A DNA stretch of 64,000 nucleotides, from the NCBI RefSeq assembly GCF_964656455.1, contig NC_135721.1, forward strand, positions 53,575,530 through 53,639,529, given 5' to 3'. Position numbers and translations under genes: made by a program. Source of the stretch: Halichoerus grypus (taxonomy: Eukaryota > Chordata > Mammalia > Carnivora > Phocidae). Shown one piece after another: positions 22,600 to 35,624 of this stretch (the first letter of the stretch is position 1; each line of letters starts with the position of its first letter). The notes under the pieces are model-generated. The model had not been told where the DNA came from and searched no databases. It saw nothing but the letters and a program-made list of their open reading frames with translations.

Positions 22600-25500
22600 T
22601 TATTATAATATATACACTTAATATTAAAATCTGGCTGTTGGACTATCTGAATCGAAGTCAAGAAATAATAAACTATTTCTGTAATAGCAGGCAATCAGAT
22701 TTCCTTGGAAGTGGATGCTGTTCCTTACTATGGGAGGTAGGTTCCAACATTTGCATTTTTTTTCATCCAGAGAATTATGTGAAGTGTAGATGCCCTATTA
22801 CCTGAGGAGGACCTTGAAACCATGGGAGCAGATGCACTGCAAACATGGTGGCAGAGCTGAGCATCCTTGATGTGCAGTAACCTCATGCAGTGTTAGTGCC
22901 ATGACAAACAGGCACACTTTGGGACTGTGGATGAAGGAAGGTTGAGTAGCAATGTGGTAATGATCCTTCCTAAAGGAGAAAATCTATCCTGCAAAGCCAA
23001 CCACCACTCAAAGCTGGAGACCTTTCCACTTCAGAGCAGCGTGGTTGATGCACTCGCTCATGGGTATTTATGAAAAGGTTAGCAGTTGAGGCAAGGGATT
23101 TGATTGAAGTTTCAAACTGAATATTGGAAAAGTGATTTATTGATCTTTCCAGGAAGTAACAGATTTAACAAAACCATCACTGAAGTTTGTCTAGACACAT
23201 CTAGAAACAAAGTCCATCAAGATATACCCAGGCAAATCCAGATTTGTTTTTCAAAATATTATCATGAGGCATACACTGAGCTGCCAGGCCAAGATGAGGC
23301 ACATCCACCAAATGCTGCAAAAAGTTTTCTCTTGTCAGAAGTTCCAGGGAAGTAGCAAAATGATTAAAAAAAAAAAAAAGTACCACATATTCTCTAAGAA
23401 TTATTGTGTATTTAAAATAGTGGAAATTGTTTTTGTTACAGTTACTAAAAACACCAGTAATTCAGACTCCCATAGCCTATAATAAAAAAATCAGCTTTTG
23501 TAAACATATTTAGGTTTGTCTGAAATCACATCCTTTACCAAATAGGACAGTTGATATTGTTGTCAATTACTGGTCACAGCAAGATGCCTGTGACCATTTC
23601 TGGCAATGAGTAAAAACACTGTATTTAAAGTCAGTTCTTTGGGTAATTCTGGAACCAACTAGGTTATTTGGGATTTGACTGGGTTAGTTTATGTCATTCC
23701 TGTAATTCTTTATTTGTCTGTGATTATTTTTTTACATAAGGAAGGCTGTGTCAGATGAGTTGACACACATTAACACTATATATTTATAAAACATTTATTA
23801 GTTTTAAAAGTTCTTTCATATTTGTTAATCTCATGTTTATATATCTTGATATTTCAATTTGAAGTGTCTCTGTGTGTGCGCACATATGTCAATGTATGTA
23901 CATCCATTGTTGAACATATAAATGGAAAAACCTCATGAGATCATCTCATCTACAAGGTGTTATTTCAGCAGAATCTGAAAAATTCCTTTATTGCCCTCAG
24001 TGCTCTTCTTCAATCACTAATTATCAGGAGTCCATATTTAGTGATTCATTGCTTTGGCTCAATGGTTAGTCCTTTGTAATTCCTCTAAGAGAGGTGATAC
24101 TTAAAGTCATATCAGCCATTGAATGTCTATGAGCTAGTTTGTCAGAAATGTTTAGTTTGAAGGAGGTGAATAGCTTGTGAGGGCACTGGGCACCCAGAGG
24201 GCAGGAGTGAAGTTACCATTGAAGGATGGAGGGTGATAAAAGACACAGAGAGGAGGGCCTGGAAGAATCCATGACCTATAGTCCTCACCACCCTCTACAT
24301 AACTCTAATGGGATGCAAATTAGAAACTATCAAACTGATGAAACTTTCATTTTTTCTCACATAAATTATGTCCTATCCTCAACAGCTACTCTGTTCTCAT
24401 AGCCATCGAGAAATGGGAAAGGCAAATATTACTCTTCAAAGGGTGACGAGATAGAGCAGGAAGAAATCTCAATGGCCTGAATGAAAGGGGAAATGAAGGG
24501 AAGCCCTTCTGGTTCTCAGGGACTGTGAAGAGAGGGTCAGAGGTAGATTGGGACTGGTCTTCTGAGTTTCCTCAAGTAGGCTGAAGCAGAGTGCCAGGCA
24601 AGGAATGGGCTGACCTATTAGCATGAGAGGCTGAGTATCCTTAGAACATTGAATATGAAACATGTCAGAATCAGCCAACACCCACCAAGTATCAAATGAG
24701 ACCCTGCAGCAGACAACAGCCCAAGAACCATGGCAATACACTGCCACACCAATTCAGGAAAGGAACGAGTGGGGGAAGAAACAGCTTTCACAGGAGGGTG
24801 AACTGTTCAAATTAGAAGAAAGGGGGTGGGGCACTGGAGGAATTTTATGTCAGCTAAAGAAAATAAAGATGCTACAATTTTCTAGCACATCTGAGTCATA
24901 TGGTTAATTTTATGACAACAACACAATTTTCAAGGAAAATATGTACCTTTGCAGATCTTGTCCATGTCATTGTCTAGGTGTTCTAATGGGAAAAATTCTA
25001 ACATATTTATTCCTGGAGAAAATTTTAATGCTTTCCTCACTTTCTTAAAGGAAAGAAATAATAAATCAACCTTATGTGATCTGTTTCTGTCCTTAACATG
25101 ACTTATAATTTTGTGAGATTAGATGAGAGGTTCCTGTTCATGATGAGTATATGGTAGCTTTGGCGGCTTTTTTCCATAAGCAGATCCAAATGTTAAATTT
25201 TATTAAAAACTATTAATATCTGTCAAGAAAATAATGCCAGAAACTTGAAAACTTACAGTTCTTTCGATTTCCTAATTCTGATTATTAAGCTAGTCTTATG
25301 TTTTGGGATTGTTGCATAGATTCAAGTAAAAGCAAGATGGTGGAAATTTTCTGAATAGGCCCATTGATGGAGGACTCAGGCTCTCCTATCTTTAATGGCC
25401 ATGACTTGGGCGTATGGTAATGGGTGGCAATAAAAGTTATTTGAGATGTCATATTATACAAAATAATAATGACTTTTAAAAAAGGTGTGAATTGAAATGA

Positions 25501-26429
25501 AAAGACTGCAAAACTGAAGTTTTAAGACAAGCTATGCAATATAAATAATCAAAATATCATTTGGCTTTAGTTTGAGTCCTAATTCTAAACAGCTTACACA
25601 TTTTCAAGTCAGAGTTACAGGAAAAACATTGATAGCTAAATAAACAGAGTGAGTGCATGATTAATGTTTAAAATAGTAAACACTTCACATTTGTAGCATT
25701 CCTTTAACAGATTGGTCTGGGAGACCTTGTTTTCATTCCTGCTTTGCAATCTGTGTTTTATTTATTTATTCTCTTTATGTTGAATTCCTTTCTTTTAATT
25801 TACCTTTCATCTTAATTTACTCTAGGGGGCAAAGTGAAAATGTCTAAAATAAGTGAAAAATCTAAAACAATTAGAAAATTTAAGACTGAGCTATAATCAA
25901 CTCTAAGAACATTACTGCCTTTTTCAGCAGGATGAATTGTAGGCAATAAAAAGATACCATTAGTAGCTATTTTCTTTAGACTTTTAAAGACTCATAAAGC
26001 TTCATTTTATATTTCTAACAAAGAAATAAAATTATTCAAGAAAATTTTGAGGCTAAGAGGAAGTAGGGTCTTTTTGCTTTTTTGTGCTTATTATCTAGGA
26101 GTTATATATAAATATAAGGAGAGTGAGGGGCTCTGGGTTGGGGGGGATTTCCACTCACAGATCCCAGCAGCCCTGGCCAAGATGTGTACATACTGTGTGA
26201 TACTGAGTATCAACCAAAATTCAGCCACTGACCCATTAGAAAAAAAATTAAGAAAGATATATGTGATTCCTGTGGTTTTTAAACATCAAAAAAAGAGATG
26301 ACCTAGAGATAATGCTTGAATCAGATTGATTTTCAAATCTGCTCTACTGATCTACTTTTTGGATGGAGAGAGCAAAAGGTCCTGTGCAAAAATCCTTAGT
26401 GGCAATGATTGGGTTGATAAATCCTGAGC
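22600..26429. other. Unique AT-rich DNA, largest quiet block
   Basis: About 3.8 kb without a supportable gene or named repeat. An A14 run at about 23366-23379 follows a short open frame (23104-23355, plus strand); I considered and rejected a processed pseudogene there for lack of any recognisable product. Confidence 0.4.
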
Positions 26430-27422
26430 ATGTGGGTACATTTTTTAAAAATTAGATTCAATTGATTAACATATAGTGTATTATTAGTTTCAGAGGTAAC
26501 ATTCAGTGATTCATCAGTTATATATAACACCCAGTGCTCATTACATCATGTGCCCTCCTTAATGCCCATCACCCTATTACCCCATCCCACCACCTCCATC
26601 CCCTCCAGCAACCCTCAGTTTGTTTCCTATGGTTAAGAGTCTCTTATGGTTGTCTCCCTCTCTGATTATGTCTTATTTTATTTTTCCCTCCCTTCCTCTA
26701 TGCTACTCTGTTTTGTTTCTTAAATTCCACATGTGAGTGAAATCATATGGTATTTGTCTTTCTGTGACTGACTTATTTTGCTTAGCATAATATTCTCTAG
26801 CTCTATCCATGTCATTGCAAATGGCAAGATTTCATTCTTTTTGATGGCTGAGTAATATTTCACTATATATATGTTACATCTTCTTTATCCATTCATCTGT
26901 CGATGGACCTCTGGGCTCTTTCCATAGTTTGGCTATTGTGGACATTGCTGCTATAAACATTGCAGTGCAAGTGCCCCTTGAGATCACTACATTTGCATCT
27001 TTGGGGTATATACTTAGTAGTGTCATTGCTGGGTTGTAGGGTAGCTCTATTTTTAACTTTTTGAGGAACCTCCATACTCTTTTCCAGAGTGGCTGTACCA
27101 GCTTGCATTCCCACCAGCTTGCATTCCCACCCTTTCTCTGCATCCTTACCAACATCTGTTGTTTCCTGACTTGTTAATTTTAGCCATTCTGACTGGTGTG
27201 AGGTGGTGTGTCATTGTGGTTTTGATTTGTATTCCCCTGATGCTGAGTGATGTTGAGCATTTTTTCATGTGTCTGTTGGCCATTTGTATGTCTTCTTTGG
27301 AGAAATATCTGTTCATGTCTTCTGCCCATTTCTTGACTGGATTTTTTGTTCTTTGGGTCTTGAGTTTGGTAAGTTCTTTATAGAGTTTGGATATTAACCC
27401 TTTATGTGGGTACATTTTTTAA
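26430..27422 (-). mobile_element. 5'-truncated carnivore L1, antisense, with 19 bp target-site duplication
   Basis: About 955 bp of L1 3' end (element 26449-27403) in reverse orientation. ATGTGGGTACATTTTTTAA flanks it at 26430-26448 and 27404-27422, a perfect duplication. It holds the last part of ORF2 and the whole 3' UTR. A minus-strand T-rich/GA-rich UTR with 'agcactgggtgttatatata' marks a carnivore L1 subfamily. The perfect duplication suggests moderate youth, but the coding relic is broken. Confidence 0.95.
26874..27403 (-). pseudogene. L1 ORF2 C-terminal relic
   Basis: ORF2p is the endonuclease/reverse transcriptase of L1; only its C-terminal region is present. The upstream part, translated from 27403 down to about 27149, includes [19 protein letters not shown] and KSGNNRCW, then a stop. 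The downstream part, from about 27117 to 26877 in another frame, includes [10 protein letters not shown] and DEWIKKM. The frame change falls at a 16 bp tandem duplication (27098-27129). The first four residues of the upstream open frame come from flanking DNA. The reverse transcriptase and endonuclease domains are absent, so no activity is possible. Confidence 0.9.
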
Positions 27423-27479
27423 GGTATAATTCATTATTAAACTCCTACAGTTACTCCCCAAATATATTTTATAACTATT

Positions 27480-27630
27480 TTTCTATTAACATATAATGTA
27501 TTATTTGTTTCAGGGGTACAGATCTGTGATTACTCAGTCTTACACAATTCACAGCGCTCACCATAGTACATACCCTCCCCAGTGTCCATCACCCAGCCCT
27601 CCATCCCTCCCACCCCCCTCCACTCCAGCA
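27480..27630 (-). mobile_element. Second carnivore L1 3' end, antisense fragment
   Basis: About 150 bp of a different L1 3' UTR subfamily: in reverse, a G-rich segment, 'gggtgatggacactgggg', 'gtgagcgctgtgaattgtg' and 'tgaaacaaataatacat'. It lies about 60 bp from the preceding L1. Flanking duplication is only weakly suggested (AACTATTTTT against GCAATTTTTA). Confidence 0.75.
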
Positions 27631-27639
27631 ATTTTTAAA

Positions 27640-28550
27640 AATGTTAGCCACTGCCTCCCAATGGGAGAAGGATAGGGATATATGATCCTGACAACTTGCT
27701 GGGAATATGACCCATGTCATGGTTACTCAAAATAATTTCTATGAGTAGAGATTTTGATCCCTTACAGAGTTAAGATAGGCCTACAATATAAAGTAGACAA
27801 CTCTCATTCAATGAGAGAATTATCCAATGTAAGGATGGTCTAGGTATACATATTCTGTGCATCTCTCTGGTTCTTCTTTTTCAGTGGTATGCCTTCCTGG
27901 GATATTACCAGTGTACTGTTGTGTTGCTCATCCTCCTCCTTGGTTGAAGGTTTACCTTTGGGGGATGGTTTTGAAAATATCTGTTCATGATCCAGCGTTT
28001 TATCATTATCCTCTGTGATGTATGTCCTTCTTTTATATCTGTATAAGTAAAGTCAAGTTTAATCCTTAGAAATCAATAGCCCATAAAAAACACAGGTCCA
28101 CTTGATCACAGACAGAACTCTCCTGAGTCTGCCACTATTCAGCAAGAGCAGTACCCACAAAGGGGCATTTGGGTTCCAGGCTATTCTTCTTGGTGGGGAA
28201 TCCTTGTGACATAGCCAGAGGGTGCTTCAGAAATAATCACATGGGAAATTATCAAGAAGATAAATGGACCACTTGTGTGTTTGTATCTAGTGTCACTGCT
28301 TTCAGTCCTCTAAGGTTGTGGTTGTCCTTTCCTACTGCCATATTCAAAGAAACCTAGGTATTTGGCATTAAGCAGAACATGTAATGGAGATTAACAAATT
28401 TTACCCTCATCATCTGAAGGATATTATGCTTGATATTGTGTTTAGACAACTTGAAAAGCCACTTATGTGTATATTCTAAAATGTAGCACTTGGACAAAGT
28501 AGGTATTTATAGAATTGTTCTGAAAGGCATGCCATACCCTCCTTCCTTCT
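27640..28550. other. Unique DNA, no gene
   Basis: No gene or clear repeat. The reading frame at 28169-28357 has no recognised domain. Confidence 0.4.
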
Positions 28551-28552
28551 CA

Positions 28553-28890
28553 CCTTCTAATGAGCATTTATTGAGCACCTATTTTAGACATGTATTCTGG
28601 GGACTACAAGCATGAGTAATTCCTTGAGGAATTTATAATCTAGGGTGAGTGTGGACATGTCAAGACCAAACTGTGAAGAACAAGGCAGAATAGAATGAAA
28701 TAAAGCTTAAAATGCTGAGGTAAACAGTAGGTTATAGACATGATTTAGTAGGACTAATCTAGGAAAAAGTTTTCAGAAGGTGCATTTCAAAAGATGTGTA
28801 TGCAGGATTTCAATAAATATAAAAAGAGGAAAAGGTATTTAAGTCAAGTTGAGAGAATAATGCACAGTTGAAATGTAGAGAAGGGACAAG
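28553..28890 (+). repeat. Ancient mammal-wide repeat, family not named
   Basis: Starts 'gagcatttattgagcaccta', continues 'gaggaatttataatctagg' and decays into A/G-rich text. The same style of sequence recurs at 33.64, 55.3-55.8 and 63.8 kb. I recognise it as a common ancient interspersed repeat but cannot name it safely. Confidence 0.4.
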
Positions 28891-28949
28891 ACAATAGTAG
28901 AAAACCGACTTGACATGTGATTAGAGATCAGTGTGTTGAGGAATAGAAA

Positions 28950-29140
28950 TACTTACTTAGCAAGCACTTTTCTAGTGCTGATAATATGTCAGGCGTTCAT
29001 AACAACTTAATGATGTCTGTGCTAATACAATCCTTGATGAGAAACCTGAGCCTCAGAGAGATTAACTAATGGGGCATCACCAGCAAGCACCAGAGCTGGA
29101 TTCATACCCAGGCTCTCTGGCTCCAGTGTCTGTGCTCTTC
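28950..29140 (-). repeat. MIR SINE relic (antisense)
   Basis: 'agcaagcacttttctagtgc', 'gagaaacctgagcctcagag', 'accagagctggattcatacc' and 'aggctctctggctccag' match the antisense MIR order. Confidence 0.75.
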
Positions 29141-29577
29141 TTGGTAAGATACGAGTCTCAGGACTTTGTACCGTGTTCTTTATTCAACAAAGAGTCTTTG
29201 GCAGCTTTCAAAGGGATTAATGATCTAATATACATGGTGGGAGATCATTCAAGTAACAGAATGTTAGTTATATTAGAAATTCCTAACACTGGCACAGATT
29301 TTAAGCAGAAGAAAGTTTATATTTGTTGAAGTCTATTACATTCAAGGCAACGTACTAGGTCTATATCGTGCATGCACTGAATTTCCTGGTTTTCACCTTG
29401 GGTGGAAAGAAGTCCCATTAAAGGGAATAACTTCTACTTCTACCAACTCTTACCCATAACTGCTGTTTCAAGACCTCATTCCTTCCCCTCACCCACTGCC
29501 TCAGTCTTCAGGCACTTGGGAAGCCTCTAAAGGGGTCTTTCACATGTGCTTTGGAATGAAGCAATTGTCTACTAGTC

Positions 29578-29714
29578 CAGTGTTGTCCAATAGAACTGCT
29601 TATGCAGTGTTTATGAAGGATCTGTGACTGAGACTGAGAAACTGAAGTCTAATTTTAATTCATTTTTATTTAAATAACCACCTGTGGCTAGTGGTATCGT
29701 GTTGGACAGCACAG
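29578..29714 (+). repeat. hAT-like MITE with recognisable inverted ends
   Basis: Left end CAGTGTTGTCCAATAGAAC, right end GTGTTGGACAGCACAG, with 'aaccacctgtggctagtgg' inside. This is the common short 'gtccaatag' DNA transposon. A 124-codon minus-strand frame (29611-29985) and a 105-codon plus-strand frame run through it and are coincidental. Confidence 0.75.
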
Positions 29715-30249
29715 CACAAGTTGGTGTTTCCCGGGCACTACTGCTGGTTACCACTTCCCCCACTGAGTATTTTTGGGTGACTGCTCTTTCCTTGAACATG
29801 GCAGCTACCTCTGTTGGGAACATCCCATTCTCCCATACCACTTCTTCTGGGGACTGCTGCCAACTCTCAACAGAATCCACTGCTTCCACAAGGTATGACC
29901 ACCTGCTACTGGCATTCTCCCCACAGTGCTGCCTGGAAGTAAGCAAGGCAAATCCCCAAAGAGTATATATATTGTGCCCCACCATGTTGCATAAATTTTA
30001 GACAAACAGCTTTTTCAATTTTTACTTTCAGTTATTTATAACTTCCACGCAAGTGCATAGAATGATAAACACCAGTACATTAGTATTACTGCTCTCAATC
30101 AACCTTGAGGTTTGTTTTCAAAGTTTGTCTTCTTGCCAGATGCCCTCCTCTTTTGGGATGAGTTTTCTTTCAAAGAGCTCTACAGTATATAAGACAACTA
30201 AATTTGAGCAAGTTCAAATCTTTAGCAAATTAAAATATCTGTTTAGGTG

Positions 30250-30475
30250 CAGATGAGGTGCTGTGATAAGCACAAGCTACCTCATTTAACCCTTACAGGA
30301 AAAATGCCTCCCCTAGGAGACAGAAAAAAATAAGACCCTGAGAGTTTAAGTAATTTGTCAGAGGTCACCCAGCTTTATAGATAGTTGAATCAAGATTCAA
30401 ATCCAGGTCTGAGGTCTTGGTTCAAATCAAGTCCAGCCTCTTTCCATTTATAACAAACTGCCCCTCTATTAAGAG
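30250..30475 (-). repeat. MIR SINE relic (antisense)
   Basis: 'acctcatttaacccttacag', 'gagagtttaagtaatttgtc', 'agaggtcacccagctttat' and 'agattcaaatccaggtctg' follow the antisense MIR order. Confidence 0.75.
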
Positions 30476-30479
30476 CCCA

Positions 30480-32815
30480 CTGCAAAAAGAGAAGAGAATT
30501 TATAATTATACAAGAGGTTCATGTGTATAATATACTGATTTGAAATTTAAGTACATTAAAAAATTTTAATAGAATACATATTTAAGAATAACTAGCGAAT
30601 CTCAATGGGTTAATGCATAATTACAAATTATTATTTTCAAATTAGCTGCTTGTTTGAATTGGGATTTCATGTTTCAAACCAGTTTGGTGTACACATGCTA
30701 AATCAGATATCAGAAATTTATACTAGATGATGCTTGGAATGACCACAACCAAGTCACTCCTTAGAACTAGCTGGGAGTTACCAAGGAGTTATTCATGGTG
30801 CCTGGCTTGAACACATTGCTTTTACATTGTTCAAATAACTTAAGATGTTAAATCCTTTGGAGCTGCCATACTGTTACTGCAGAGATTTGTATAGGGTCAG
30901 CATTGTGGCTACAACTAAATCAGGAACACAGTTGCTTTTGTAAAGCAATGACTAAGACTAGAAGATAATAGACAGTCAGCAAAATCAAAATGCCACTCCA
31001 CCTTCCCACCAGGGGCCTGTGTTTTGAATCTCTCAAGACAACAGCACCCAATACTTTGCAGACTTTGCTTTAAGTATGCTTTCTCCCTGGAGTTAAGATC
31101 AGGGGAAATTCCATAGGATCTTATAACTAGTATTTTTAAAAATATGGACATAGGGTTGAAATTCCTTTGCTAGAAACAACAGAAAACCTCTCTTTCAAGA
31201 ATCCATTCTTCACCTTTTATTCTCCAATTAAGCAAGCTTTAGTTATTTCACATAATAATGATCTTGCAAAGTTTGAAATTCGGCTTGGGAGATGTAGTTC
31301 ATAGAGGGCAGATAATTTGTTGTATCCCTTCCACCAGGATGTATTAAGAATGATCATATCATCCACTATCTTGTTCTCTTTATTTTCATCACATATTCCA
31401 AACGTACTATTATCTAGGCAACAAATATATTTTCCAGTATTTTTTGGTTTGAATACTTTCAGATGCTTTGAAAAATAATGCAACAGCCCCCACAAAATTT
31501 CTCACCATGCCTTTGGTACTTATGGTATATACATTTTTAGTTATAAATCATGTAGCATTGCACCATTATCTAACATGGGTATTGTAGAGCTAAGTGGTAG
31601 AAGTAAAATATTTCTGCCTAATCAAACCTTATTTAATAAATGATATTACCTTAGGCCACCCCTTTGGTGTGAAACCCTTTTATTTGATGTGAGGACAGAA
31701 GAACTTCCTCATGTCACCTCTGGCATATTTACTTCTCCCTTGCAAGCCTAGCAGTGCTGGGTTTTCTGCCCTGGCAAATGAGGTCTAAAACTGAATATCC
31801 AGAAATCAAACTGCAGTTCCACCATTCCTGATGTCCTCCCAGGTGAGCTCCTGGGCTTCATGTTCATACTTCTAAAGCAAGCAAACTTTAAGCTAATTAT
31901 GTGCTAGTGTATTCTCCCTTGCTGAATTTTGGCAGGTTGCTTCTGTAAATTATGAAAAATAAATGTGAAATATGCAGATGTCTTTTGTTTGAAGCAGATG
32001 TTTGGTCCGTCTTGCCAGAATCCAATCAGCTGTTCCCCTGGGGCCCTTCTCTCTACAACATTATCCCAGAGCAGCTTAGAAACATGAAGGGGTGATCAGA
32101 ATAGCACTTCACAGGCCTTGGAGGAAGCTTCTGGACTTAGAGGTCTTTGTTAAGGAGATTTAAAAATGGAAATATCCCAACCCACAGGATTGAAACAATC
32201 AGATTGTTCCTGGTAAAAGAAACTGGATACAGAACACTTTTCTCTGGTGATGTTAAATAGATTTGGGGAAAGGGTGGGCTCATTGTTGCCATGATATTCT
32301 CTGGGGGGCCTACCTTTCATTCTACCATCTTGATGATTTATGGCAATACTTTGGGCTGTTACAGTCACAAAATTGCTGCCAATGCTGCTCACACCATGGT
32401 CCAGTGTCTCCTCACACAGAAATCTCACTTTAGACAATAGATTCTTGGATATTTGACCATTTGACCATTATGTGACTAATTGATTAAGTTTAGACAATAA
32501 TTCAATTCAATTCAGAATAATTCAATGACAATGCAAACTGCCTGCCATGCCATTCACCTAAGGACCTCTGATTCATGGACACCCAACTAATGCAGTGAAA
32601 CTGTTGACCAACCTTAACAATACAGAATAATTCAGTACATCCTTCATTGATAAATAGCTAGATGACAGGAAAATAAAAATGTTTAGGGCCACATATTCCA
32701 TTTTGAAAATGAAATCATTTTACTTGCTGATTCAGTGAATCTATCCTTCTGGGCTCTAATTTTACCATGAAATCTGGGTAAGGAAGACTTAGTAACAGTA
32801 AAATATTTGCCTAGG

Positions 32816-32850
<35 letters not shown>

Positions 32851-33025
32851 AAACAAATAATTCTGTAGGCAGCATTAATAAAGGTTTTGCATTATCATGG
32901 CTGTCCATCAGCTTTTGCTCTCATGCAGTCTATTAAGTAAAAAATAAGTAAAAAAATAGAAACTGGGCTCTGTGGAGGGAAAAACTATAGAGCTGGTCAA
33001 TGTTGAGATTGCATATGGTGGGTGT
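30480..33025. other. Unique DNA, mostly repeat-free
   Basis: About 2.5 kb without a supportable gene. The part at 31840-32060 has mixed composition and motifs such as CCAATCAGCTG, and might be conserved non-coding DNA. A (TA)n tract lies at 32816-32847. Confidence 0.4.
32816..32847. repeat. (TA)16 microsatellite
   Basis: Uninterrupted alternating TA for about 32 bp, self-complementary and probably length-variable. Confidence 0.85.
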
Positions 33026-33029
33026 CTTA

Positions 33030-33240
33030 AAATGACCACGTGGATCCAGAAGTTAGAGATATGCACTAATTCCAGGGTCTGCTGACCGCTGATGACTTTG
33101 GATAAGTTACTAACTACTCCTAGCCTCTGTTTCCTCATCTATGATAACATCTACCAGAGAACTTGTTTAATGAGACAATGTAAGTCAAGTACTTAAACAC
33201 ACTATGTCTGTGTCTGACACATAGCAAATGCTCAATAATG
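33030..33240 (+). repeat. MIR SINE relic (sense)
   Basis: 'tgatgactttggataagtta', 'agcctctgtttcctcatcta', 'ttaatgagacaatgtaagtc' and 'acatagcaaatgctcaataa' match the sense MIR including its 3' end. Confidence 0.8.
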
Positions 33241-33244
33241 AAGA

Positions 33245-34350
33245 GCTAATGCTGTAATTTCCCTATTCACTTTCTACTACTCCTCAATGAGGGTTTATTT
33301 TATGTATGCACACATGTATGTATTTACATATTTATTTATTTTTACTAATGCACATTCTTTGTAGCGCAGTTGAATGTACTTCTGCTGCTTGTCTTCACAG
33401 CAGAAGCAAGGATCCCTTTGCCAACATGTTCTGCTCCACTATAGATATCTTGTAGAAAGCTGTACGATGCTTGCAATATCCCCTTACTTTTCTTATTGGG
33501 ACTAATAACTTCTTTAACTTTCTTTTATGAGTCCCATTTCTAACACTTTCTTTTTTCTGAATCCACTTCAGAATTCCAAGTTCTTCTTTAAAGTTTCATA
33601 GTCTTCTGAGTATTTATATGAGTATAATGGAAGACTTTATACTTAGCTAGTATTTATTGAGCACCAACTATGAACCAGGACCCCAAACTACTGATTGTGA
33701 ATAAATCAGATATCCTCTTGGATGGAGTGGTTACCCATAACTAGGAAATACCTCACAGCCTCTATACCTGAGCCACTTTTCATGATTTCCAGAATCATGT
33801 ACTGTGCCTTGTGTTAGCTACAACATGATAGAGTAGGTGTGCATTTTATTTCTGTACTTCTGGAATTTTTGTGCTTTCCAGGAACATTTTACCATGTGTA
33901 TAAGAGCAGTACAACTGATTAAAAAGTAAACATTTTGATCAAATGGTAGATTATTATTTTCTTTCTGACATCAAGTAAAATTATGTTACCCTGGCAACAT
34001 ACAGATATACTCTTACTGTGCTTTTGTTTTACAAAGCACTTTGCTATCTGTACTGGAAAAATCTATGTTCTGAATCTATTTATCAAGCCACCTAAAAGAG
34101 TGGGATACAAGGAAATAACAAAATAAAAAAGAAATAAAAGATAGATATGGTCTGTATCTTAGGGCTGTTAATATTAAATTGATGATACAAAATCTACAGA
34201 CTGAAAATAATAATTATGTTGTTAAAAATATTTTCACACAGTTCAATAAAAATGGATGAGTAATAGTGCTCATCTTATTCTGTCATTTGGGGATTAAATG
34301 AGATAAATATGCAAGAATTTTATAAACCCAGAGAAGTATGCAATTATTAG
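33245..34350. other. Unique AT-rich DNA
   Basis: No gene. A short ancient-repeat patch at 33645-33720 ('gtatttattgagcaccaac') is the only repeat suspicion. A MIR-like fragment may lie at 34240-34340. Confidence 0.4.
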
Positions 34351-34354
34351 GTGA

Positions 34355-34545
34355 CATATTGCCAACTCTACAAAGCACATAGGCAGGTTTTCTTATTCCT
34401 CTTTAGCATAAAAGAAACTGAGTCTCAGACAAATCAAACAACCTATCTAAGCCCATAGTGATAATAAACCTTAGGGCTTAAATGTGAGTCTAAGTCTTCT
34501 GACTTTCAACTGAAGCTTTTCTCACTATATCTCTCTAACTCTCAA
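34355..34545 (-). repeat. MIR SINE relic (antisense), diverged
   Basis: 'gcataaaagaaactgagtct', 'atctaagcccatagtgataa', 'gcttaaatgtgagtctaagt' and 'cttctgactttcaactgaag' follow the antisense MIR order. Confidence 0.6.
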
Positions 34546-34549
34546 ATGA

Positions 34550-35620
34550 TTTATGAATAATTAAAAAGGTATATAACAATACCATATTAATGAAATATAG
34601 ACCTGATGCGTAAGTGTTTGAGAAATATCAAGAAAACAAACATAATCAGAAAGCCTTCCTGAGAGAGGCAATAGGTTTTGAAGGAGGCAGAGCTGGATTA
34701 ATCTCTATATTGTATATACTGTATGTATTGTAGCCTTCCAAACTCCTCTCTTTGCTTCTGGCTTCCTTTCTAATTTAGATTTATAATTCAAAATGATTTT
34801 CCTAACTTTGAAAGTATTTGACCTATCTTCTAGTATTCATTGTCCCACAAAGACCAGTTTTCACATCCTGAGGAGGTGTTCCCTGGCCCAGGGACAATCT
34901 CACATGAAACAGAAGTGGGAGCACACCAGAGGGCAGGTGTGATAGCTTTCCTCATCCACCATGCATGGGTGCCATTCCAGCTAGTGACCCAGGGCTAAAA
35001 GATACTATGAACCGTGACCAACCCCTTGAGAAAGTCAAGGCTTAATTTCTTGGCCATTTTTTTAATTGGAATTTTTCTTGGAAAAAATAGGAAGTTCTAA
35101 AAAAGACTGATCATGTCAACAATAATAATAATAGAATAATTCTTTATAGATCTACATCCAGAGTTAAAGGGAATATATTTTAAAGACATCACTAAAGCAT
35201 TTATCTAGCTTTAACTGCCTCATCAAAGAATATTATTTTTTAAAAAGAAGCCTCATAAAGATGTATGAATATATAGACCTGTGATTATTCAAAAAAAATT
35301 GTACAAATCAAAATAAATTTGCTGGAGCAATTTAAAATAATTAACCTTTGACAAACCTCCCTCTCTGGTAATGGAATAGTAACTATATGAATAAAAGATA
35401 AGTCGTGACATTCAATGAATTACAATATTCATCCCATAAATTACTTGATATAATAGCTCTATAGTCTACATTTTTATAACACTAAAATGTCCCAAACACT
35501 AAAGAACCCATTCATTTCCAGTGTTTGGTTTGCAGATGGGTTGGGTAATTTCTTTTGCCTTCTTCAGATAACCTTTAATTAAGTCTTTACTATTATTCCC
35601 CCCTCCCCCCCCAATATACC
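34550..35620. other. Unique AT-rich DNA
   Basis: No gene or named repeat is visible. A C-rich run at 35598-35612 ends it. Confidence 0.4.
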
Positions 35621-35624
35621 TTGT

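Noticed and set aside
23104..23386. Possible processed pseudogene, because an open frame is followed by an A14 run.
   Set aside because: No product recognised in either strand, no target-site duplication, and no polyadenylation signal just before the A-run.
27159..27383. 74-codon plus-strand frame.
   Set aside because: Antisense of the L1 ORF2 relic.
29611..30005. Overlapping 124-codon minus and 105-codon plus frames.
   Set aside because: They overlap each other and run through a hAT MITE. No family resemblance.
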